Positions 1 to 6,858 of a stretch of DNA of 6,863 nucleotides are shown piece after piece. The notes below the pieces were generated by a model that saw only the letters and a list, made by a program, of their open reading frames with translations, ran no database searches and had not been told where the DNA came from. The DNA lies in contig CAUUCY010000085.1 in assembly GCA_963543835.1 (NCBI GenBank), positions 1 to 6,863 on the forward strand, in the 5' to 3' direction. The stretch is from Cryptobacteroides sp963543835. Lineage in GTDB: Bacteria > Bacteroidota > Bacteroidia > Bacteroidales > UBA932. How positions within the stretch are numbered: the first letter of the stretch is position 1; every line of letters starts with the position of its first letter. The position numbers were made by a program, and so were the translations under genes.

Positions 1-698
1 ACCTCTATGACATCTCCCTGCGCAGATTTCAATTTCTGCTGGAGGAATACGGGCAAATCGACTTTACCGACAAAGCAGATGCCTTGAGAGTCCTTTTTGT
101 CCGCCGACTGCAAATCCGCTTCTTTTGCAAGGCGTCTTACTTCTGGCTTGAGTATGTCGCCTATGGGAAAGATTGCCTTCGCCAGCTGCTCCTGACTGAG
201 CTGACAGAGAAAATAACTCTGGTCTTTATTCGGGTCCGAGCCCTCCCGAATACGGTATATGGGATTTCCTTTCTCGTCTTTTAGTTCTCTTCCGGACTCG
301 TCGAGGGCGATTTCCTTGCGGCAATAATGTCCCGTCGCCACCATGTCTGCGCCGAGCGCTTCCGCTTTTTTCAGAAAAGCATCGAATTTGATTTCCCTGT
401 TGCAGAGTATGTCGGGATTTGGGGTACGCCCTTTTGAATATTCATCGAACATATAATCGACGACCCTTTGCCGGTATTCCCCCGAAAGGTCCACAAAATA
501 GAAAGGTATGCCTATTCTGCGCGCGACCATCTCCGCGACGAATTTATCCTCTTCCCACTCGCAGTCTCCGTGGAGCGTGCCTTCCGTGTCGTGCCAGTTC
601 TGCATGAACATGCCGAATACGTCATAACCCTGCTGCTTGAGCAACAGAGCCGCGACGCTGGAGTCAACTCCACCCGACAGTCCTATGCAAACCTTCAT
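1..698 (-). CDS. mnmA: tRNA-specific 2-thiouridylase MnmA, 3' end cut by window edge
   Basis: MnmA is a cytoplasmic ATP-dependent enzyme. It adenylates U34 of tRNA-Lys, -Glu and -Gln and replaces its 2-oxygen with sulfur. I translated the minus strand from the ATG at 698-696; 232 whole codons are visible and the frame stays open to base 1, so the C-terminal part (beta-barrel region) lies outside. The ATP-pyrophosphatase PP-loop SGGVDSS is at residues 8-14. The catalytic cysteine pair is present: C99 in NPDILCN and C208 in GICFVG. ATGHY (121-125) and DQSYFL (159-164) are further family motifs. A charged stretch at about 128-147 looks like a local insertion, which I recall from Bacteroidota homologues. 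The start lies one base after the upstream exonuclease stop, suggesting translational coupling. No Shine-Dalgarno is visible. Identity is very secure. Confidence 0.96.
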   Translation of the reverse strand, partial: MKVCIGLSGGVDSSVAALLLKQQGYDVFGMFMQNWHDTEGTLHGDCEWEEDKFVAEMVARRIGIPFYFVDLSGEYRQRVVDYMFDEYSKGRTPNPDILCNREIKFDAFLKKAEALGADMVATGHYCRKEIALDESGRELKDEKGNPIYRIREGSDPNKDQSYFLCQLSQEQLAKAIFPIGDILKPEVRRLAKEADLQSADKKDSQGICFVGKVDLPVFLQQKLKSAQGDVIE

Positions 699-699
699 T

Positions 700-1602
700 T
701 CAGAATAATTTGCCCGTAAAATGGTCCTGCAGCTGCCTGCGGGCATCATCTATCTCGGCATCTTCGAGAGGTCTGGATTCGGCAGCCTTGCGCTCTGCGT
801 TGTACTTGTCGCGGAGTATTACGAACTGACGCTTGGTGTCGAGACAGAAGTCACCGTTGAGGACCCAGCTTATATATGACGGGTCGTTCTTTGCGATGTC
901 GCGCAGCAGTCTGTCCTTGTATTTCCCGAAATTGATTACAGCCTCGCCGTCCTCGTTGAAGCGCAGGCGTGCCGCGTAGTCCACGGTTTTGGGGCGTGCT
1001 GCAAAGTTCGCAAGAAAATCCACGTTGTTCTTTAGCGTGTCAGGATAGGCATCCAGTTCCCCCTTGAGCACTTCGTAAGTGGCGAGGGTGTCTGCCTCGG
1101 CTGTGTGCGCATTCTCGAAATCATCTTTTTTGCAGTAGAATCTGTATGCGGCTTTGAGATTGCGCGGCTCCATATAGTGGTAGATGTTCTGGACGTCCAC
1201 CATTTTCTTTTCGTGAAGGTCCAAGTCTATATTATGCTTTTTGAAAGTGCGTACGCGCTCTATTTCCTCGGCAAGCATAGGGAGGTCGAATTTTGCGGAA
1301 TTGTAGCCGGCGAGATCGGCATCCCGGAGCCATTCCATCACCTCATCAGCGATTTCATAAAACTTGGGGCAGTCAGTAAGGTCCTCATCCTTGACTCCGT
1401 TCACTGCCGAAGCTCCCGGGGTGATGGGGCGCTGCGAATTGCGCTCATAGTCCCAGGGGCAGACTTTCCAGGTTTTGATGCGTTGCTCTCCTCCGGGAAG
1501 AATCTTGACGAAGCTCAGTTCTATGATGCTGTCTACAGGTATATTTAGACCGGTACTCTCTATGTCGAAAAAGAGCAGCGGTCTGGTAAGATTGAGTTCC
1601 AT
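700..1602 (-). CDS. DnaQ-family (DEDDh) 3'-5' exonuclease with ExoX-like C-terminal domain
   Basis: This is a 300-residue exonuclease of the DEDDh group, predicted to remove nucleotides from 3' ends using two metal ions. All five catalytic residues are visible: D13 and E15 in FFDIEST (Exo I), D106 in the segment after AGYNS (Exo II), and H166 and D171 in AHTAEAD (Exo III). After the nuclease domain (about 8-180), residues 222-254 contain FGKYKDRLL and DPSYISWVL, which resemble the small C-terminal domain of exonuclease X-like proteins. It is longer than E. coli epsilon (243 residues) or ExoX (about 220). It starts 3 bases after the dnaN stop and ends 1 base before mnmA, so it is probably co-transcribed with both. 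Automated annotation would likely call it the DNA polymerase III epsilon subunit. The sequence supports the nuclease family, not a proven polymerase partner, so I give no symbol. Confidence 0.92.
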   Translation of the reverse strand: MELNLTRPLLFFDIESTGLNIPVDSIIELSFVKILPGGEQRIKTWKVCPWDYERNSQRPITPGASAVNGVKDEDLTDCPKFYEIADEVMEWLRDADLAGYNSAKFDLPMLAEEIERVRTFKKHNIDLDLHEKKMVDVQNIYHYMEPRNLKAAYRFYCKKDDFENAHTAEADTLATYEVLKGELDAYPDTLKNNVDFLANFAARPKTVDYAARLRFNEDGEAVINFGKYKDRLLRDIAKNDPSYISWVLNGDFCLDTKRQFVILRDKYNAERKAAESRPLEDAEIDDARRQLQDHFTGKLF

Positions 1603-1605
1603 ATT

Positions 1606-2733
1606 TTAAGAAATAGCTACCGGCATTATTATACCGCAGATTTTCCCGCTCTCCGGGTCTTCCTCTGCGGGAATTACAAGCGCAGCCCTGCGCGCGTCGG
1701 CAAATTTCATCACGAGTGTCTCGCAACTCATGTTGCTGAGAATTTCCACGAGGAAAGGAGACTTGAAGCCTATGGATAACTTGTCTCCGGAATATTCGCA
1801 GGAAATCTTCTCGTATGCAGCGAGGTTGAATCCGAGGTCTTGTGATGTGATTTCCAACTGGTTGTCCGAAAGATCGAACTTCACGTGGTTGGACGCCTTA
1901 TTTGCGCACACTGCAATACGGCGTACTGTATTGAGGAACTGTACGCGGTCTATTCTGAGAACATTTGAGTTGTTCTGAGGAATCACGTCGCGGTATTTGG
2001 GATATTTCCCCACTATGAGGCGGCATACCATGACGGTGTCGCCGAAAGTGAACACCACGTTTGAGGAGTCGAACTTGACCTTCACATCCTCTCCGTCCTT
2101 GTCTATTATGGAGCGCAGCACGCCTGCAGGCTTTTTATGAAGTATGAACGAGAACTTGCCTCCGGACTTTACCCCCGTCACCGTGTAGCATATAAGTTTA
2201 TGCGAGTCCGAAGCCACGAGTGTTGTGCTGTCCGTGTCAATATCGAAGAAGATACCGTTCATCGCAGGCCTCATTTCATCGTCTGCTGTCGCATAAATCG
2301 TTCCGTTGAGGGCTTCCACGAGGGCTTCCGCAGGGAATGAAACTTCATCGGCATCTTCTCCTACACCTTTGATTTCAGGGTAATCGTCCGCACTGAAATA
2401 CGGGAGGGCGGAGTTGCCGTTGGTCCAGCTGCAGTCGAAGCCGGAGTCTCCGGTGGTCTTTATACATATAGGCTGGTCAGGCAGAGCCTTGAGAAGCTCG
2501 ATAATATGCCTTGCTGGCACTGCCATGCTGCCGTCTTCCGATTCCTGGGACGGATCTGTCTCCACTCTTGTACGAAGAGTGAGTTCCTGGTCCGAGGCTG
2601 TAATCTCCAAGACATGGTCTTTGAGCACAAAAAGGAAATTTTCAAGAATAGGCAGGGCTGATTTCGCAGGTATAGCCTTTGAAACGTCCAGAATACCTTT
2701 TAGCAATGCGGCGCTTGAAATATTAAACTTCAT
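1606..2733 (-). CDS. dnaN: DNA polymerase III beta subunit (sliding clamp)
   Basis: DnaN forms a ring-shaped dimer around DNA that tethers DNA polymerase III and other repair and replication proteins. The 375-residue product has the usual length for three tandem clamp folds (about 1-125, 126-250 and 251-375). The N-terminus MKFNISSAALLKGI, followed by PAKSALPILENFLF and later ITASDQELTL, is typical of the family. FDIDTDSTTLVASDSHKL marks the middle domain, and the C-terminus carries the GIIMP segment that lines the protein-binding cleft. The ATG at 2733-2731 gives the standard N-terminus. It is the first gene of the leftward cluster, with 3 bases before the exonuclease, and is probably transcribed from the intergenic region at 2734-2838. 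The final residues MPVAIS differ from the more usual MPM-type ending. No frameshift or missing domain is seen. Confidence 0.97.
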   Translation of the reverse strand: MKFNISSAALLKGILDVSKAIPAKSALPILENFLFVLKDHVLEITASDQELTLRTRVETDPSQESEDGSMAVPARHIIELLKALPDQPICIKTTGDSGFDCSWTNGNSALPYFSADDYPEIKGVGEDADEVSFPAEALVEALNGTIYATADDEMRPAMNGIFFDIDTDSTTLVASDSHKLICYTVTGVKSGGKFSFILHKKPAGVLRSIIDKDGEDVKVKFDSSNVVFTFGDTVMVCRLIVGKYPKYRDVIPQNNSNVLRIDRVQFLNTVRRIAVCANKASNHVKFDLSDNQLEITSQDLGFNLAAYEKISCEYSGDKLSIGFKSPFLVEILSNMSCETLVMKFADARRAALVIPAEEDPESGKICGIIMPVAIS

Positions 2734-2838
2734 GGTTCTATTTTTTTATTTACCTACAAATATATAAATAATCGTCGGGATTTGTGGCATATATTTTGAT
2801 TTTTTACAATCTCAAAGATTTAACAATTATTATTGCGT
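2734..2838. promoter_or_regulatory. Divergent intergenic region between dnaN and htrA
   Basis: This 105-base A/T-rich stretch is the only substantial non-coding DNA in the window and must hold the promoters of both clusters unless transcription enters from elsewhere. For the rightward genes two weak candidates exist. One is TATATTTTG at 2790-2798, which is TAnnTTTG with one extra spacer base. The other is TTTG at 2781-2784 followed after 20 bases by TACAATCT at 2805-2812, which matches poorly. The leftward and rightward -7-like elements form an imperfect inverted repeat (2757-2765 against 2790-2798). I see no strong stem-loop, riboswitch or terminator. Confidence 0.55.
2757..2764 (-). promoter_or_regulatory. 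Candidate -7 promoter element for dnaN
   Basis: The minus strand reads TATATTTG, an exact match to the Bacteroidota -7 consensus TAnnTTTG used by the primary sigma factor. It lies 23 bases upstream of the dnaN ATG, which would place transcription start near 2750 and leave a short leader of under 20 bases. No TTTG -33 element is found 19-21 bases further upstream, so the match rests on one half of the promoter in A/T-rich DNA. Confidence 0.4.
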
Positions 2839-4203
2839 ATGAAAAAGATTTTTGCGACAATTATGGCAGCTCTGACGATATTTACAGCTGCCACTCCGGC
2901 CGAAGCAGCCAACTATCCCGATTTTACTTATGCTGCGGAATCTTGCATTGACGCCGTGGTCTATGTGGGGGTCACCATCCCTCCGGCAGCTTCAAATATG
3001 CAGATAGACCTCTTCCGTTTCTTTTTCGGAGACGAGGGTTTCGGACAGCAGCCTCAGTCACGCGAACAGCGCGCAAGCGGCTCCGGTGTAATAATCAGCG
3101 AAGACGGTTATATAGTTACCAACAACCACGTTGTGGCAAATGCTTCACAGGTAGAGGTGACCCTCAACAACAACAAGACCTATAAGGCTAAAGTCGTGGG
3201 TACTGACCCGGCGACAGATATAGCCGTGGTAAAAATAGAGGCGAACGGCCTCAAGTACCTCAAACTTGCCGATTCCGACAAATTGCGTCTCGGCCAGTGG
3301 GTTCTCGCAATAGGCAGCCCTTACGAGCTCAAGGGTACAGTCACCGCAGGTATTGTGAGCGCCAAGGGGCGTTCAATGCCAAATTATACCGGGGAATTCA
3401 AAATAGAGTCATTCATACAGACAGATGCGGCTGTCAATCCCGGCAACTCCGGCGGAGCCCTTGTAAATCTCGATGGAGAGCTTGTGGGCATAAATACTGC
3501 CATTCTGTCAAGGACGGGAGCTTATACGGGCTATTCTTTTGCCGTTCCGACAAATATAGTGAAGTCAATTTCCGGTGATATAATCAAATACGGTTCAGTG
3601 CGAAGAGCCATGCTCGGCATAGTCATGAGCCCTATCGATGAAAAAACAGCAAGCGAGTTGAAACTTTCTTCGAGAGACGGCGTATATATTAACGAAGTTT
3701 CAAGCGGAAGCGCAGCGGAAAAGGCCGGTGTGAAGAAAGGAGATGTCCTTATCGAGATCGACGGTGCAAAACTTACCACACCTTCTTCTGTACAGGAAAA
3801 GGTGACTGCCTATCATCCGGGAGACAAAGCCGTGCTTACTCTCCTGCGTGACGGCAAATTGTTGAATTTGAGAGCGACATTCCAGGGCTCCACACAGGAA
3901 ACCGGTACGGTGAATACCGACGGCGGGGTGGCCTTTTATGGTTCGGTTCTCAAAGAAGCATCGAAAGAAACTCTCAGCCGCCTTGGTATCAAGTCCGGCG
4001 TGGAGATTGTTTCCGTCGGTCCCGGCAAAATGCGCAATGCAGGAGCTTCGGAAGGCTTTATTATCCAGTATGTCAATGACAGACCGGTCAAGACAGCCAA
4101 AGAAGTGATTGATATCGCCAAAAACAGCAGGAGGTCCGTATTCCTCGAAGGCGTCACTGCCTATGGAAAAGCATCGTACTTCGGCTTTGGCAAGGACGAA
4201 TAA
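2839..4203 (+). CDS. htrA: HtrA/DegP-type periplasmic serine protease with two PDZ domains
   Basis: This is a secreted chymotrypsin-fold protease/chaperone that degrades misfolded envelope proteins. I place the start at the ATG at 2839 (454 residues), because it begins a clean signal peptide: MKK, a hydrophobic core at about 4-19, and AEA before a likely signal peptidase I cut at 23/24. The TTG six bases upstream would add two residues and is less likely. The catalytic triad is complete: H97 in TNNHVV, D127 in ATDIAVVKI and S204 in NPGNSGGAL. Residues about 57-78 hold a short Phe- and Gln-rich LA-type loop. PDZ1 spans about 257-349 (LGIVM start, later KAGVKKGDVLIEIDG) and a more divergent PDZ2 about 364-450 (GFIIQYVNDRPV). 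It is the first gene of the rightward cluster, 6 bases ahead of rpoD. DegP, DegQ and HtrA cannot be told apart by name from sequence. Confidence 0.95.
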   Translation: MKKIFATIMAALTIFTAATPAEAANYPDFTYAAESCIDAVVYVGVTIPPAASNMQIDLFRFFFGDEGFGQQPQSREQRASGSGVIISEDGYIVTNNHVVANASQVEVTLNNNKTYKAKVVGTDPATDIAVVKIEANGLKYLKLADSDKLRLGQWVLAIGSPYELKGTVTAGIVSAKGRSMPNYTGEFKIESFIQTDAAVNPGNSGGALVNLDGELVGINTAILSRTGAYTGYSFAVPTNIVKSISGDIIKYGSVRRAMLGIVMSPIDEKTASELKLSSRDGVYINEVSSGSAAEKAGVKKGDVLIEIDGAKLTTPSSVQEKVTAYHPGDKAVLTLLRDGKLLNLRATFQGSTQETGTVNTDGGVAFYGSVLKEASKETLSRLGIKSGVEIVSVGPGKMRNAGASEGFIIQYVNDRPVKTAKEVIDIAKNSRRSVFLEGVTAYGKASYFGFGKDE

Positions 4204-4209
4204 ATAAAT

Positions 4210-5070
4210 ATGAGACAATTAAAGATTACCAAATCCATTACAAACAGAGAAAGTGCTTCTCTCGACAAATATCTTCAGGAGATAGGTCGGGAGGAGCTCG
4301 TTTCTCCTGAAGAGGAAGTCGAACTCGCGCAACGCATACGCAAAGGCGACCAGCAGGCTCTTGAAAAACTCACGAGAGCAAATTTGAGATTCGTAGTTTC
4401 TGTTGCGAAGCAGTATCAGAATCAGGGTCTGAGCCTTCCGGACCTCATCAACGAAGGGAATCTCGGGCTCATCAAGGCAGCGGAGAAATTCGATGAGACA
4501 AGGGGCTTCAAGTTCATTTCCTATGCCGTGTGGTGGATAAGGCAATCCATACTTCAGGCTCTCGCAGAGCAGAGTCGTATAGTGCGTCTGCCTCTCAATC
4601 AGGTGGGCTCGCTTAACAAAATCAACAAGGCTCTCGGAAAGTTCGAGCAGGAAAACGAGCGTCAGCCATCTACCGACGAGCTTGCGGAGATGATAGACAT
4701 TCCCCGCGAGAAGATTGCCGATACCCTCCGTGTTTCGGGGCGTCACGTGTCGGTCGACGCGCCTTTTGTCGAAGGAGAGGATAACAGCCTGCTCGACGTG
4801 CTCCCCAACGATGATTCCCCTATGGCGGACAGAGGTCTTGTAGGAGAGTCCCTGAGCGCGGAAATAGACCGTTCTCTGCAGATACTCACTCCTCGCGAGC
4901 GCGAAATAGTAAAGAGTTTCTTCGGCATAGGCTGTCAGGAAATGACTCTTGAAGAAATAGGGGAGCGTCTCGATCTGACAAGGGAGCGTGTACGCCAAAT
5001 CAAAGAGAAAGCCATACGCAAACTGAAAAAACCGTCGGCGAGCAAGTTGCTCAAGACATATCTCGGATAG
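4210..5070 (+). CDS. rpoD: RNA polymerase primary sigma factor, Bacteroidota type
   Basis: This is the housekeeping sigma factor that directs RNA polymerase to most promoters. The 286-residue protein goes almost directly into region 1.2 (SLDKYLQEIGREELVSPEEE from residue 17). It lacks region 1.1 and the large non-conserved domain of E. coli RpoD, as expected for the Bacteroidota primary sigma factor. Region 2 spans about 50-125, with LINEGNLGLIKAAEKFD (79-95) and FISYAVWWIRQ (102-112). Region 3 follows at about 128-205, with PLNQVGSLNKI near its start. Region 4 begins near 220, with LTPREREIV, and its helix-turn-helix lies at about 246-272 (LTRERVRQIKEKAIRKLK). This sigma type recognises the TTTG/TAnnTTTG promoter. 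The gene starts 6 bases after the htrA stop, preceded by TAAATAAAT rather than a Shine-Dalgarno, and stops 3 bases before argS. I find no convincing private promoter in the end of htrA. Confidence 0.97.
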   Translation: MRQLKITKSITNRESASLDKYLQEIGREELVSPEEEVELAQRIRKGDQQALEKLTRANLRFVVSVAKQYQNQGLSLPDLINEGNLGLIKAAEKFDETRGFKFISYAVWWIRQSILQALAEQSRIVRLPLNQVGSLNKINKALGKFEQENERQPSTDELAEMIDIPREKIADTLRVSGRHVSVDAPFVEGEDNSLLDVLPNDDSPMADRGLVGESLSAEIDRSLQILTPREREIVKSFFGIGCQEMTLEEIGERLDLTRERVRQIKEKAIRKLKKPSASKLLKTYLG

Positions 5071-5073
5071 ACG

Positions 5074-6858
5074 ATGACACCGGAATCATTTATAGCTTCA
5101 AAAGCGGCTCTTGCAATAAAAGAACTTTACGGTCATCAGTTGGAAGCCGATTCCCTGCAGGTTTCCGTAACCCGAAAGGAGTTTGAGGGGGATTTTACCT
5201 TAGTGGTTTTCCCTCTTCTCCGAATTTCACGCACCACTCCCGATGCCACAGCCTCAGCAATAGGAGAATGGCTGAAACTCAATGCTCCGGAAATTGCCGA
5301 CTACAATGTGGTAAAGGGCTTTCTCAATATACTTTTCTCGGATATTTATTGGAACAGGCTTTTCGCTTCTATAGTGGGAGAAAAGGATTTCGGACAGCTC
5401 GCGTCCACGGGACGCAGGATAATGATTGAGTTTTCTTCGCCCAACACAAACAAGCCTTTGCACTTGGGGCATATACGCAATAATCTGCTCGGAGACTCTG
5501 TCTCCCGTCTTTTGAAGGCGGCTGGCAATGAGGTCATAAAGGCAACCCTTGTAAATGACAGGGGTATTCATATCTGCAAGTCCATGTACGCATGGAAGGA
5601 ACTCTTCAAGGGCGAGACTCCGCAGAGCTCGGGAAAAAAGGGCGACCACCTCGTAGGCGAATGCTATGTCGCGTTCAGCGGACTGCTCAAGCAGCAGGTA
5701 AAGGAACTTGTGTCACAGGGCATGAGCGAGGAGCAGGCGGAGAAAGAAGCCCCGTGCATGAAAGCGGCTCACGATATGCTTGTAAAGTGGGAGCAGGGAG
5801 ACAAGGAGGTAAGAGAACTTTGGGCTATGATGAACGGTTGGGTTTTCGAGGGCTTCGACCAGACCTACCGCTCTCTCGGGATAAGTTTCGATAAGGTGGA
5901 TTACGAGCACGACACTTACCTGCTGGGAAAGGAGTTGGTGCAGAAAGGCATAGAAAAGGGTGTGTTCACCGTGGACCCGGACGGCTCTGTCTGGTGCGAC
6001 CTCACGGCAGACGGACTTGACCGCAAGCTTGTGCTTCGCGCAGACGGCACGTCAGTGTATATCACTCAGGACCTTGGTACGGCAGAACGCCGTTTCAGCC
6101 AATACCGGCTTGACTCCCACGTATATGTGGTGGGGAACGAGCAGGATTACCATTTCCAGGTGCTCAAACTCATACTCGCAAAACTCGGATTCGGGTGGGC
6201 GGAGCAAATTTACCACCTGTCTTACGGCATGGTCGAACTTCCTGAGGGAAAGATGAAATCCCGTGAGGGCACAGTGGTGGATGCAGACGATTTGATAATC
6301 AAGATGTATGAGGAGGCGAAAGCGACTTCGGAGGAGAGTGGAAAGCTTGCAGATCTTCCGGAAGAAGAGCGCGATAGGCTGTATCACATGATAGGTCTGG
6401 GCGCCCTGAAATACTTTATCATCAAGGTCGATCCCAAGAAGACCATGCTCTTCAATCCCAAGGAATCAATAGATTTCAACGGGAATACGGGTCCTTTCCT
6501 GCAATACACCCATGCCCGCATCAAATCGATTCTCCGCAAGGCGGGGGAGAGGGGTACAGGGTATGGCGAAGTCAAGCCGGAGCTGGTCCTTAGTCCAAAA
6601 GAAATACGTCTGGTGAAACTCATAAACAGTTATCCTCAAAAACTTGCGGAGGCTGCCGCGGCTCTTTCACCCGCACTCATCGCCAACTTCGCGTACGAAC
6701 TTGCCAAGGAGTTCAACCAATATTATCACGATACCCCTATCCTCAAGGAAGAGGATACGGAGGTGTTGAAAATGCGCCTGATACTCATTGAGACTATTGC
6801 CGAGGTGCTTTCCAAGGCAACGGGCATACTCGGTTTTGAGCTTCCCGAAAGAATGTAA
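5074..6858 (+). CDS. argS: Arginyl-tRNA synthetase
   Basis: ArgS is a cytoplasmic class I synthetase that attaches arginine to tRNA-Arg using ATP, and it needs the tRNA for amino-acid activation. The complete 594-residue protein has the family's usual length. The N-terminal tRNA-binding (Add-1-like) domain covers about 1-110, with FEGDFTLVVFPLL. The HIGH signature appears as HLGH at 130-133 inside SSPNTNKPLHLGHIRNN. VNDRGIHI (160-167) and VVGNEQDYHF (352-361) are core motifs. The second signature is KMKSR at 393-397, a good KMSKS-like loop; some ArgS proteins, including E. coli's as I recall, lack a clear one. GNTGPFLQYTHARI (470-483) leads into the DALR-type anticodon-binding domain, which runs to the end at PERM. 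The start lies 3 bases after the rpoD stop, so it is probably co-transcribed or translationally coupled. Nothing is broken or missing, and the stop lies 5 bases before the window ends. Confidence 0.97.
   Translation: MTPESFIASKAALAIKELYGHQLEADSLQVSVTRKEFEGDFTLVVFPLLRISRTTPDATASAIGEWLKLNAPEIADYNVVKGFLNILFSDIYWNRLFASIVGEKDFGQLASTGRRIMIEFSSPNTNKPLHLGHIRNNLLGDSVSRLLKAAGNEVIKATLVNDRGIHICKSMYAWKELFKGETPQSSGKKGDHLVGECYVAFSGLLKQQVKELVSQGMSEEQAEKEAPCMKAAHDMLVKWEQGDKEVRELWAMMNGWVFEGFDQTYRSLGISFDKVDYEHDTYLLGKELVQKGIEKGVFTVDPDGSVWCDLTADGLDRKLVLRADGTSVYITQDLGTAERRFSQYRLDSHVYVVGNEQDYHFQVLKLILAKLGFGWAEQIYHLSYGMVELPEGKMKSREGTVVDADDLIIKMYEEAKATSEESGKLADLPEEERDRLYHMIGLGALKYFIIKVDPKKTMLFNPKESIDFNGNTGPFLQYTHARIKSILRKAGERGTGYGEVKPELVLSPKEIRLVKLINSYPQKLAEAAAALSPALIANFAYELAKEFNQYYHDTPILKEEDTEVLKMRLILIETIAEVLSKATGILGFELPERM

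Noticed and set aside
84..719. Three short plus-strand frames at the left edge
   Set aside because: They overlap the minus-strand mnmA reading frame, which carries both catalytic cysteines and the PP-loop, so these frames are shadows.
1105..1548. Open frame of 147 codons on the plus strand inside the exonuclease gene
   Set aside because: It is antisense to a gene with all DEDDh catalytic residues, and its product resembles no family I know.
2741..2747. Run of seven T on the plus strand as a possible terminator
   Set aside because: No G/C-rich stem precedes it, and it lies in the short leader just upstream of dnaN, where a terminator has no gene to end.
2833..2838. TTG at 2833 as the start of htrA
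   Set aside because: The ATG six bases downstream gives a standard MKK signal peptide. The TTG would add only two residues and has no supporting ribosome site.
3700..4218. Open frame of 172 codons on the minus strand over the htrA 3' end
   Set aside because: It is antisense to the PDZ region of htrA, with no family motif and no plausible start context.
4219..4998. Long open frame (259 codons) on the minus strand across rpoD
   Set aside because: It lies wholly antisense to a clearly identified sigma factor and its translation shows no recognisable domain. It is a codon-bias shadow.
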